The notes beneath the pieces are model-generated. The model saw nothing but the letters and a program-made list of their open reading frames with translations, was not told the origin of the DNA and ran no database searches. Shown in pieces: positions 30,701 to 39,700 of a stretch of 64,000 nucleotides of DNA. The position numbers and the translations under genes were made by a program. The DNA is from Streptomyces lincolnensis (lineage in GTDB: Bacteria; Actinomycetota; Actinomycetes; Streptomycetales; Streptomycetaceae): positions 7,502,001 to 7,566,000 of the forward strand of contig NZ_CP016438.1 in the NCBI RefSeq assembly GCF_001685355.1, in the 5' to 3' direction. Numbering within the stretch: the stretch's first letter is position 1; the number at the start of each line of letters is the position of its first letter.

Positions 30701-31513
30701 CAACCGCCGGAACGCACCCAGCACGAAGTGCCCCGACCCGCAGGTCGGGTCAATCATCTTCAACTGCTCGAAGCCGAACTCCCGTACCGCAGGCGTCATC
30801 GTCCGGTCGAGGATGAACTCCTCTACGAACTCTGGCGTTTGTAGCAGCGCATACTTTTCACGGGCCGCCTCGCTCAGATCCTGGTACAGGTCGCCAAGGA
30901 ACCGTGTGTCCCACCCCTGAGTGCCGTCCTCGCTCAGCGGGTCGCTGAAGTCGTGCACGAGTACCAGGCCGCCGCCCGGGCGGGGCATGCTGTCGCCATC
31001 GGCCACCCCCTCGCCAGCACGCTGCTGCCGCCAGAAAGTGAGCAACGCACCGGCCCCGTCGTGCGACAGCGGAATCTGATACAGCGGATTGTGCTCCCGA
31101 TCGAAGAGCAACCGCCCTGCCTGCCCCGCCCCCAATTCGGCAAACGCAGTCTCCAGCCACCCTCGATACGTCGGGTCGGCGTCCTTCTCCAGGTACTCCT
31201 CGTAGCGCGCCTGCGCGATCTCCCGCCCCGCCACATCCGGCGCCGTGATGTATGGCTCGGCGATCAGCCGGTTGTCTTCACTGAAGCGGACGAACACGGT
31301 GCCCAGCACCCACGCCACCGCAACCTGCGTGATCCGCTCCCCGAGCCACGCATTCCACGTCGCCGCCGTACGGCCCAGCTTCCGCGCTTGGTCGTACTCG
31401 CCGCGCAGCCGCGTCCCGACCTCGGGGACAGCCTTGACCTGCTGTTCAAGGTCGGTCTCTGCCGCCTTGACCTGCTTCTGCAGATCGGCGAGGAGGCTCT
31501 TGCGGTCGATCAC
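27755..31513 (-). CDS. pglX: BREX type 2 adenine-specific DNA methyltransferase PglX
   Basis: 1252-aa N6-adenine methyltransferase that marks host DNA at the BREX site. SAM-binding motif I is MIDPTCGSGHFVLGAF (D255), and catalytic motif IV is VVGNPPYITV (NPPY, 397-400). Both are intact, so the enzyme should be active. The C-terminal part holds the target-recognition region and a Lys/Arg/Ala-rich tail. Codon use between about nt 29000 and 30300 looks less GC-rich than in the flanking genes, as expected for a recently acquired or fast-exchanging specificity region. It follows pglW by 53 nt. Confidence 0.94.
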   Translation of the reverse strand: MIDRKSLLADLQKQVKAAETDLEQQVKAVPEVGTRLRGEYDQARKLGRTAATWNAWLGERITQVAVAWVLGTVFVRFSEDNRLIAEPYITAPDVAGREIAQARYEEYLEKDADPTYRGWLETAFAELGAGQAGRLLFDREHNPLYQIPLSHDGAGALLTFWRQQRAGEGVADGDSMPRPGGGLVLVHDFSDPLSEDGTQGWDTRFLGDLYQDLSEAAREKYALLQTPEFVEEFILDRTMTPAVREFGFEQLKMIDPTCGSGHFVLGAFRRLVRMWAEQRPEVGPYERVRAALSSVHGVDLNPFAIAVARFRLLVVAMAASNMRTFEEARRGDWPIQLAVGDSLIKHRQLELQLGIGLEEEGGVPAGDPLAEFSYATEDVHEYPGILKQGQYHVVVGNPPYITVKDKKLNELYRELYDACAGKYALSVPFAQRFFELAKHGRADGHGYGMVGQITARSFMKREFGAKLIEDFFAHKTELSEVIDTSGAYIPGHGTPTVILIGKPRGDGGRSTSIRTARGVQGEPITPENAEEGLVWRAIVEQINRPGSASQWVSVDDLARERYFRKHPWVLTDGGQEMIDSLNEAAVSKLSSAVESAGSSAITGDDDLFIIPGPSARWIDLNIHPIRPFLEGDQVREWSCTPAASAIYPMSATPEERQTLEETRLWPGRRILRGTLYFGKTKEQRSMPWSEYAFYKADRLQSPFLITFSFVATHNHFALDRGGRVHNKSASVIKLRDGATEEEHVRLLGLLNSSTAGFWLKMVSHNMGAGGIGGGIAAEQWEQFYQFNGTKVNEFPLPARFPTILAAELDSLAQGLSNTTPAALANESRPTTHALREAQSRYNSIRSRMIALQEELDWQVYSLYNLHSEDLRLPDASAVPELALGERAFEIVLARRVAAGEASNEWFKRHGSTPITEIPAHWPADYRALVQKRIDTIESNRAIGMVERPEYKRRWATEGWDSMRQKALRSWLLDRIEDRTHWFDVNGNPTVTTLPRLTESLSADEDFASVAELYAPRQDLAKTVRELLAEEHVPFIPALRYKPAGLKKRADWEHVWELQREEDAAPDEPAKRKIRERTPVPPKYTSADFLKPSYWRARGKLDVPKERFVSYGTVNAQSPELYGWAGWDHLEQALALASYIQQAGLGEDELVPFLAGLLELQPWLEQWYGEYDPEFGASPAAEILAFRQSKQGELGLTDDALRAWRPAAATRGRGAKQAAAPKNRARAKAAAQASGTDTITDATTAATTGTESD

Positions 31514-31566
31514 GTACGGCTCCTGTGGAGAGTGGGAGAGAGCGGAAGAAGATCAGGGGACGAAGG

Positions 31567-34500
31567 TCAGGCGTCAGGTGCGAGGTGTTTGCGGGAGACC
31601 CAGGCATCCGGCACAACGATCCATTCGTCGAACCCCGCCTGGTAAGGAACACTCTGCCCGGCCAACCGTGGCGCCCGTGCCGGATCGGACTGAGCAACGA
31701 GAAGCCACAGCGGGTTGCCGCCCTGCCGTGCCTCCTCCGCGAGCCGTCCGAGGAGGTCCAGCGCGTCGTACCGGGCCAGAGCCGCGGTGTCGGTGAGGAG
31801 CAGCGGGCCGCGGCCCTGAGCCAACTGCTCCCGCAGCCGCGGCTCGACCCGCCCCCACGCCTTGTCGGTGCGGATGCGTAGCTGCTGATGCGGACGGCTG
31901 CCCGGTTCGGCGGCGTCTGCCTTGAGGACGGTCTCCCAAGTCGGACGCTCCGCCTTGCCGACCACACCGCGAAGCTCCTCCACGAACAACCCGGTCAGCG
32001 ACACCGCTCGCGCCCCGAACGGCTCGCCCGTCAGCCAACGCGCCGCCTCCTCGGCCCGCCGCTGCGGCACTGTCAGCACTCGGAAGCCGTCCTGCCGCGC
32101 CGAATGCGTAAGCCGCTGGTCGGCCTTGACCGCGGCGGCCACCGCCGCGTCCGCGTCGTATTGCGTCGGGGCCGAGCGACGCGCAGCCGAGGCACCCCAA
32201 CTCGCAGAGGTCAGCCCGGCGGTGGCGTCCCCGGACCGGCGGTCAGGGACGAGACGCAGGACCTTGTCGTAGCGGGTGGCCAGCTTCAGCTCGAAGCCGG
32301 CCTCCTTGAGAGCGCGGACCAGGGCGCTGCCCGTGGGCAGCTCGCGCGGCACCAGCGGATCGGTACCGAGGTCGGGGAAGCGGGTTGCGACCCGCTTGTG
32401 CAGGGCGTCCACCGTCAAGCCGGGAAGCCGGTCCTCCTCGACGCCAGGCTGCACGGCGATCACACCGGCCTGGGTGATCCTGAGCGCGCGCACCAGGTCC
32501 AGGTCGCGCGGGTAGATCTCCAGACGCGGAGTGAGCGCTGCCCGGGTCGAGGCGGCGACTGCGATCTCGGCGGTGCGGCGCTCATCCCAGCCCAGGCTCC
32601 CCGGCGGCCGGCGCACCGCCGCAAGTTCGGTGAGGACCGTGCTTGCCGTCGGAAGGGACTCGAGCGCCGCGAGCCGGTCGGCCCGTGCGCCCAGGTTCAG
32701 CGCGTACTCCTGCAGGGCGGGCAGCGACGGGGTGTCCGGGCCGTCCACGCCCTCCCGGACATCCAGGGCGATCAGGCCGATCACCGGGTCGGAGCCCTTG
32801 GGCATCCGGGCGTGGAAGTAGCGGAAGAGCTGCGGGGACTCGTCGTCCCGGCTCTCGCGCTCTACCAGCGCCCGGCTCTCGCGCTCCACCAGCGCCCGCA
32901 ACAGGGACAGTGCGAGTGCACGCCGGTCGCGGCGCTCGACATGCTGGGTGCCGCGCCGGGCGATCAGTGCATCGGCGAGTTCGATCACCGGGGCGACCCG
33001 TCCGCGCTCGGCGAGCAGCTCCACCAGCTCGTCGCGAAGCAGCCCGAGGGCCGCATCCTCGTACCAGCGCTCACGTGCCTTCTTCACGATCTGCGGGATA
33101 CGGCCGGCGGTCAGCCCCACAGCTTCGGCGACGTCCCGCTGACGCACCCACGCCAGACCGTCGGGCAGGCGGCCCTCGTCGTCGGGCAGGCGAAGGAGCA
33201 GCCGTACGGCTTCGCGCTCCTTGGCGTTGGAACGGGCGTTGCCGCCGGACGGCCTCGGCACCAGGCGAGCGGCGAGCGCGTCCAGGCTCAGGCCACTCAG
33301 TACCTGCGGGGCGGTGATGTCCACGCCGGCCGCAGCGACCGCGTCGGCGGCTGCCCGTTCCAGGGCGGTGCGCTCCTGGTTCGCAGCCTTGAAGGCCGCC
33401 GCGCTCAGCGGCGGGGGCGCGGCCTTGCCGAGCCGGATGTTCCACTCTTTCTGCCGACGCTGGATCTCCTCGCGGGTGCGTGAACCCATGCCCGGCGCGG
33501 TGAGGAACTTCTTTGCCGAGTACTCCAGTACGTCCCCGACGGTGTTCAGCCCCATTGCGAACAGCTGCGACTGCGCCGAGACCGTCAGGCCAGCCACCGA
33601 CAGAGGAGTCTTCCGGTCGGCGCGCTCGGCTTGCTGGTCGCGGATCTGCTCGGCGGAGACGTCGTCGTCCTCACGCCCGAACCGGGGCTCCGCCGCAGGC
33701 TCAGCGACCGCGTCGGCATCGCCCTTCGCTGCGCGGCTCGACTTCCCGCCATGTCCGGAACTTGGCGCCGTCGTGCGCTGCGCGTCCAGGAAGATGCGCT
33801 GCCAAGCGCGCTCCATCGGCTTCAGGTCCGAGAAGCGGTCCTTTACGTCCCGGGCCAGGGCCTTACGGAAGAACGCCACCAGTCCGTCGCGGACGGCCGG
33901 TTCGAAGGCGTCGGCCGCGAGCTGCGGGTACGGCCAATCCTTCGCATCGGTCTGCCGCGCCGTGACCGAGCCGTCGCCCCAGCGGGGCAGTTCGTTCGCC
34001 GCCATTTCATGCAGGGTGATGGCCAAGGCGTACCGCTCGGCATGTCCGTCGTACGAGCCGCGCGTGATGATCCCCACGAACGGGTCGAGATAGCCCTCGG
34101 TGCCCGCCTCGATCTCCTTCGCCGGATACCCGGCCAGCGAGAAGTCGATCAGCACCAGCTGGCGGGTGCCGTTGGGGCGGATACGGATCGCGATGTTGTC
34201 CGGCTTCAGATCCCGGTGCCAGATGCCCTCGGCCTCCAGGTGCTCCACCGCGCCGAACAGGTACTTGCCGTACGCCTCCAACTGGTCCATGCCCAGGCGG
34301 CCGTTGTCCCGCAGCTGGCGGGCCACGGTGTCCTCACGCCGGCGAGGCCCCTTGTCGGCGCTCGCGTCCTGGTCCTTCAACTCCCGGCTGTCACCGACGT
34401 AGTCCAGGACCAGAACCCTGCGCCCGGCCAGCGTGAGAGGCTCCCGCTCGTACAGCGCGATGATGCTGGAATCGCGGTGGATACGGCCCAGGACGTCCGC

Positions 34501-36288
34501 CTCGCGATCCAGGACAGCGTGCTTGGCCTCACTCAGCGCGACTTTCAGCACTGCTACCGGCAGGCCACCGCTCCGCCGCGGCTCGCCCTCCAGGTCCCGC
34601 ACCAAGAAGGCCCGCGAAGTCGACCCCGTACCAAGTCGGCGAACGACCTCCCAGCGCCCGCCCAGCACATCGCCGGCCACTGCTTCCAGTGGATCCTTCT
34701 CCGGTTCCGCCTGCTCCTCGCCGTCGCTCGCAACTGACCCGCCGTTCCCGTCCTCACCTGCACCGGCGGGAGCGTCCGAGCCGTCCGTGACGTTCTCGAT
34801 AAACGCCTGCTCGACGTACTCCAACATCTCCAGGAAGTCGTCGACCGTGGACAGCCGTCGTCCCGGCTCGTACGCGGTGGACGCCTCCACCAGATCGTCG
34901 ACATCTGGATGCAGTCCGTCGATCAGCGCGCTCGGACGCAGAGTTTCGCCGCCCTCCAGGCGCGCCATGACCTCGCTCTGGCTAGCACCCGGTGCCTGCC
35001 CGGTGACCAGCAGATACGTGAGCACGCCGAGCCCGTACACATCGAGCCGTACCGGATCGGCCTTCGGGATCCTCAGCTCCGGCGCCAGGTAGGGATCGGC
35101 CGCGTCTGAGACGTGGACCCCCGACACATTGGTCGGTGCCAGAGTCAGCGGCCGACCCCGACTCACGCTCTGCCCGGTCGCGATCTGCCAATCCGCGATC
35201 TGCGGCCACGGCCGCAGCCAACGCTGCTCCTCGCCAAGCTCACGACCCCGCGGACCGCGATCACGCGGAATCACATGCACCGAGTGCGCGGACAGCGTCC
35301 GGTGATGGATCCGCCGCGAGTGCGCGGAACGCACCGTCTCCGCCAGCTGCCGCACCAGAGTAAGCCGGTCCCGCAGGTCGAGACGCTCTCCGTGCTGCAC
35401 CAGATAGTCGTCCAGGCGCAAGGTCTCCGGGTGGTAGTCGAAGAGGATCGCCGGCCCAGCTGGATGCCCTGAAGGCAGGTAGTTCTTTAGTTGTACGGCG
35501 CCTGGGTGTTTGAACCGGCTGAGAATCGCGGCCTCACGGGCGGCGGCCCGCTCCACCGAGCGCCGCTCCTCGTCGGAGGCCCCGCGCTCACTGAGAAAGA
35601 CCCGCACTCGCGCCAGGTCCTGCAGCTGGGAGTGGCGTCCCAGGTAGTCGGCCCAGGTGGGACCGGAGTCGAACGCCGTCGCGTCCAGGAGATACGAGCC
35701 CACCTCATGCTGGCGGCGGATCGGCGCGATGCGCAGCCGCTTCAGGGCAGCGTCAACTCGGCGGGAGGTCTCGGCTGTGACCCGGCGTCGACTGTCGCCG
35801 GGCGGTACGGCCAGCATCTCGACCAGCTTCTTGACGGTGAAGACGCCGTTCATGTCGGCTGCCGGAAGCTGCACCTGCAGATGATCATCGGTGAAGCAGA
35901 CCGCTTCCCCGACCCAGATCCGCGACCGGTCCCCTGGACGACCGGCAACCCCGTTGACCAGGCCCGCCAGCTCCTTGGCCTTCTGGTTCGACAGGTGCAG
36001 CGGATTGCCGTGACGACGGGTGGTCCCGTTGGGCGTGGTCTGCACCCACTCGTTACCACCGCCGTGGACTGAACCGTGCCAGTCCTTCAGCTCGACCAGG
36101 AAGACTCCGGCCGGCGCGACCACCAGAAGGTCCACTTCACGGACGTGCCCGCTGTTCGCCGTGAACGAGAAGTTCGACCAGGCCCGCCACGGCTCCTCGT
36201 CCGGCAAGCGCCTGCGGATCGCCTCAAGACCTCGACGCTCGTGCTCGTACCCGGACTCGGTGACCGTCGTCCACCGGCCTTCCAGCAT
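31567..36288 (-). CDS. pglW: BREX type 2 serine/threonine kinase PglW (NERD + tandem kinase domains)
   Basis: 1573 aa, first gene of the leftward operon. The N-terminus is a NERD nuclease-related domain (EVDLLVVAPAGVFLVELKDW, E51/D53/E66/K68). A kinase-like domain (about 210-490) has a degenerate catalytic loop, HHRTLSAHS, lacking the catalytic Asp. A second kinase domain (about 540-830) has glycine loop RRLGTGSTS, VLK lysine, HRDLKPDN (691-698) and a DFS variant of DFG. A helix-hairpin-helix-like segment (MGLNTVGDVLEYSAKKF) and helical repeats follow. A 24-bp tandem duplication (32849-32896) repeats ALVERESR. PglW of the S. coelicolor Pgl system is the type member. ATG 36288 precedes the NERD domain directly. 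Confidence 0.93.
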   Translation of the reverse strand: MLEGRWTTVTESGYEHERRGLEAIRRRLPDEEPWRAWSNFSFTANSGHVREVDLLVVAPAGVFLVELKDWHGSVHGGGNEWVQTTPNGTTRRHGNPLHLSNQKAKELAGLVNGVAGRPGDRSRIWVGEAVCFTDDHLQVQLPAADMNGVFTVKKLVEMLAVPPGDSRRRVTAETSRRVDAALKRLRIAPIRRQHEVGSYLLDATAFDSGPTWADYLGRHSQLQDLARVRVFLSERGASDEERRSVERAAAREAAILSRFKHPGAVQLKNYLPSGHPAGPAILFDYHPETLRLDDYLVQHGERLDLRDRLTLVRQLAETVRSAHSRRIHHRTLSAHSVHVIPRDRGPRGRELGEEQRWLRPWPQIADWQIATGQSVSRGRPLTLAPTNVSGVHVSDAADPYLAPELRIPKADPVRLDVYGLGVLTYLLVTGQAPGASQSEVMARLEGGETLRPSALIDGLHPDVDDLVEASTAYEPGRRLSTVDDFLEMLEYVEQAFIENVTDGSDAPAGAGEDGNGGSVASDGEEQAEPEKDPLEAVAGDVLGGRWEVVRRLGTGSTSRAFLVRDLEGEPRRSGGLPVAVLKVALSEAKHAVLDREADVLGRIHRDSSIIALYEREPLTLAGRRVLVLDYVGDSRELKDQDASADKGPRRREDTVARQLRDNGRLGMDQLEAYGKYLFGAVEHLEAEGIWHRDLKPDNIAIRIRPNGTRQLVLIDFSLAGYPAKEIEAGTEGYLDPFVGIITRGSYDGHAERYALAITLHEMAANELPRWGDGSVTARQTDAKDWPYPQLAADAFEPAVRDGLVAFFRKALARDVKDRFSDLKPMERAWQRIFLDAQRTTAPSSGHGGKSSRAAKGDADAVAEPAAEPRFGREDDDVSAEQIRDQQAERADRKTPLSVAGLTVSAQSQLFAMGLNTVGDVLEYSAKKFLTAPGMGSRTREEIQRRQKEWNIRLGKAAPPPLSAAAFKAANQERTALERAAADAVAAAGVDITAPQVLSGLSLDALAARLVPRPSGGNARSNAKEREAVRLLLRLPDDEGRLPDGLAWVRQRDVAEAVGLTAGRIPQIVKKARERWYEDAALGLLRDELVELLAERGRVAPVIELADALIARRGTQHVERRDRRALALSLLRALVERESRALVERESRDDESPQLFRYFHARMPKGSDPVIGLIALDVREGVDGPDTPSLPALQEYALNLGARADRLAALESLPTASTVLTELAAVRRPPGSLGWDERRTAEIAVAASTRAALTPRLEIYPRDLDLVRALRITQAGVIAVQPGVEEDRLPGLTVDALHKRVATRFPDLGTDPLVPRELPTGSALVRALKEAGFELKLATRYDKVLRLVPDRRSGDATAGLTSASWGASAARRSAPTQYDADAAVAAAVKADQRLTHSARQDGFRVLTVPQRRAEEAARWLTGEPFGARAVSLTGLFVEELRGVVGKAERPTWETVLKADAAEPGSRPHQQLRIRTDKAWGRVEPRLREQLAQGRGPLLLTDTAALARYDALDLLGRLAEEARQGGNPLWLLVAQSDPARAPRLAGQSVPYQAGFDEWIVVPDAWVSRKHLAPDA

Positions 36289-36733
36289 GCGGCTCCCCGT
36301 CCGTGTCTACTTGCGCGTCTGCCTGCCACATTCCTGTCGGCGCGTTCAGGAAGCCCGGCTCAACCCTCGGACCAAATTCTAGGGGGTGCCACTGACAAAC
36401 AAGAGGGGACGGATCTCGCACCGGCAAAGGCCCTGTAGATCAGCCCCAGAGGCTGCGGACCGAGCCAGAGTGCACTGCGAAGAGAATCGGCCAGTCCAGC
36501 CAGATGGATTTCAGCCGCAGCGATACAGAGTCGATGCGGGCACGTATGAAGCGGGGGTGGCGGGTCGACGATCACGTCGCCGTGCGTCGCCGAGCCCGAG
36601 CAGCGGTGGGGCACCACGGCCTGCTAATCGGGAGCAGCAATGGCTGGACTGCAGGACCAGCTGTCACGGTTACCCCCTCTGCGTAAGATCCCATGACTGG
36701 ATGAAGATCGGCCTTGAGTGTGGGAGGGGTCGG
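36289..36733. other. Divergent promoter region between pglW and the methylase-HEPN gene
   Basis: 445 bp without a credible gene, between two genes transcribed away from each other, so it must hold promoters for both. TAAGAT at 36684-36689 is a plausible -10 for the rightward gene, 45 nt before its GTG. No confident -35 box and no clear operator palindrome was seen. Confidence 0.5.
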
Positions 36734-39700
36734 GTGACCGAGGGGAACGCCATGGGTGATTCAGGGACGCAGCTTTCCAGGCATATCTGGTCGCTCACGG
36801 ATCTTCTTCGCGGAGACTTCAAGACGTCCGAGTATGGAAGCGTTGTATTGCCGTTCACCGTGCTGAGGCGCCTGGATTGCCTCCTTGAACCCACGCGCCA
36901 GGAGGTGCTGGACGCGCAGTTGAAAGTGGCGGGGACGGGGACATATTCGGACTCATATATGGAAAGAGTCCTCCGCCGTGCTTCCGGCCGTCACTTCTTC
37001 AACACCAGCCGCTACGCACTGCATACGGTCGCCGCCGATCCAGTCAACTCGCAGTGGTCGCTGCGCGAGTATGTGCACGGCTTCTCCGAGAACGTCAGGG
37101 ACGTGTTCCAACGCTTCGAGTTCGACCGTACCATCGAGCGGCTCCACCACGCTGGGCTGCTGTATGGCGTCCTCGACCGGTTTCTCTCGCTGGATCTGGG
37201 AGCGTCGCTCCCTGCTGACGATATGGGGTTCGTGTTTGAGGACCTCGTACGACGCTCCGCCGGACAGATGGGAGGGACCGGTGCGGATGATCACGTCACC
37301 CCCCGTGATGTCGGCCGACTGATGTCCGCACTTCTGGTGCGGCCCGATGAGCATGAGCTTGCGCAGCCCGGCGTGGTACGCACGGTCCACGACCCGGCCT
37401 GCGGAATCGGCGGATTGCTCGATGAGGTGGCCGAGGGCATCGAGGCCACCAACGCCGAGGCATACGTGTCTTTGCACGGCCAGGAGATCAACGCCGAGAC
37501 CTGGGCCGTTGCTGGCTCCAACATGCTGATGAGTGGACGCGATCCGGCGCAGATCCGGTTCGGGAACGTCCTGCAGGACGACCTCTTCCTCGGCGAACGC
37601 TTCGACTACCTGTTGGCGCACCCCCCGTTCGGTCTGAGCTGGAGGAGCGCCGAGCATCAGGTCCGCGCCGAGCATGACCGGTTGGGACTTGAGGGACGTT
37701 TCGGCGCGGGGCTGCCGCGTGTCAGCGACGGATCGCTGCTCTTTCTCCAGCACATGCTGGCGAAGATGAAACCGGCGGATGCCTCCGGCGGCGGCGGTAG
37801 CCGCGTCGTCGTCCTCTTCAGCGGCTCACCCATGCAGGGCGGAGCGTCCGGCCAGGGTGAGTCCGACATCCGGCGATGGATCGTCGAGAATGACTGGCTC
37901 GAGGGCATCGTTGCCCTCCCCGACCAGCTCTTCTACAACACCGGCATCAGCACGTACCTCTGGATCCTGAGCAATCGAAAGAAGCCGGCGCACCGTGGCA
38001 GGGTGGCCCTGGTCAAGGCCCAAGACCACTGGCAGAAGACGCGGCAGTCATCGGGCAGTAAGCGGAAGTACCTCGGCCCCGATCAACTCAACAAGATCGT
38101 CGGGCTGTACGAAGAGGCTCTGTCAGCTCCGCTCGGCGGCTCCCCCCGCGACCAGGTGAGTGTCGTGCAGAACGAGGACCTGCTCTTCCAGCAGATTGTC
38201 ATCGAACGCCCGTTGCGCCTGCGCTTCGAACTCACCACCGACGCTGTGCAGCAGCTTTCCTCTCTGACGCCGATCCAGCGAGGAGACCACCCTGAAAAAC
38301 TGATTGGCGCGCTGGGTGGACTAGTCGGCACGAGCTGGGCCACTCGCTCCGAGGCTTTCTCGGCACTGAGGCGTGCGGCCGCGGCCGTCGGCCAGACCTG
38401 GCCGCGAGGTGCCGCCTTCGAAAGGAGCGTCCGAAACGCGATCGGGGTTCGCGACGACCAGGGAGAAGTGCAGCAGCGCCAAGGTGTGAAGGAACCCGAT
38501 CCGGAGCTACGTGACCTGGTCGTTGTGCCGATTCGGGACGACCCTGCTCAGTACGTACACGTAGAGCTATTGCCTCACACTCCGGACGCCTGGCTCGACC
38601 CTGAGAAGACCAAGGTCGGCTGCGCCATCCGGCCCTCACTTTTCTACGTCGCGGAACTCGACGGGGCGTTCGGGCCGTTGCGTGCCTACGCGCAGCTGGA
38701 GACCGAGCGTGTCAAGCTGCGCTCTCCGCGGCGCGGCGAGGCGGAGCCCACTCCGCCCAAACACCTCACGGCGTCCCATCTACACAGCGTTGACTCGGCC
38801 TTGGAACTGCCAGATGCGGTGTTGGATGACTCCGACCTGACCCCTTGCACGGGCGGCGACTTGGTCGGGCGTTCTGGTAACTGGCGCCTTCTGCCTGCCG
38901 GGTTCGGTGACGCTGTCACTCGGCTGTTCGTGCTGCACCCGATTCAGGGAAGTGGTCGTGGGCTATGCGAATGGCTCAACTCCCGAAAGGGGAGCACGAC
39001 GTACCCGCAAGCCCGGGAGTTGCTTGATATTCCCGTGCCGGTGGAGCTGGTCACCGACCCGGGGGTCGAGGATCTACTGGCAGAGGTGCAGGAGGGCCGT
39101 CATGCGCTACGCATGGCGACGGAGGGCATCTTGCCGAACGTCTTCGCGGGCCCCGAGACGCGCGTTGCGCAGATCCGCCAGTCCATCCAGTTTGTCGCCC
39201 GTGAGGCGCGCCTCACGGGACAGTTGGTACGCCCCTTCGATGACCCCGTGTGGCGTGCGGAGGCGGGCTATCCGTTTCACATAGCCGCTCTCGCACGGGG
39301 CTACCGCGTGAGCACCCACCCGGCCGAGAGGAAGGATGGGCTGCTCAAACTTGGTGAAGGGACGGCGCGCACGCTGGGAGTCCTCGCCTTGCGTGAACTC
39401 ATTGCGCACCACGGTGGCTTCACTAACGCTCTACGTAGGAGTTTCAGTTCAGGGGCGACCTTTGGCACCTGGACCACGCTCATCAAGAAGTTCGTCGATG
39501 AAGTCCCAACTCCTCAGCTGCCGGAACTCGTTGCGCTCCGTGAACATGGCGTCACACTGTCGATGCTGAGGGAAATCAAGGATCTCCGTAACACCTCCCA
39601 CCACGCTCATGGTGTGCGCAGGAGTCACGAACTCCATGAGGATGTCGAGAAGCTTGAGCCGTATGTGGTTTCGGCTCTCAACTCGGTGAACTGGCTGTCG

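Noticed and set aside
17266..36288. DISARM system
   Set aside because: A helicase and methylase are present, but there is no DrmA/DrmB/DrmC; PglZ, PglY, PglW and BrxD identify BREX type 2.
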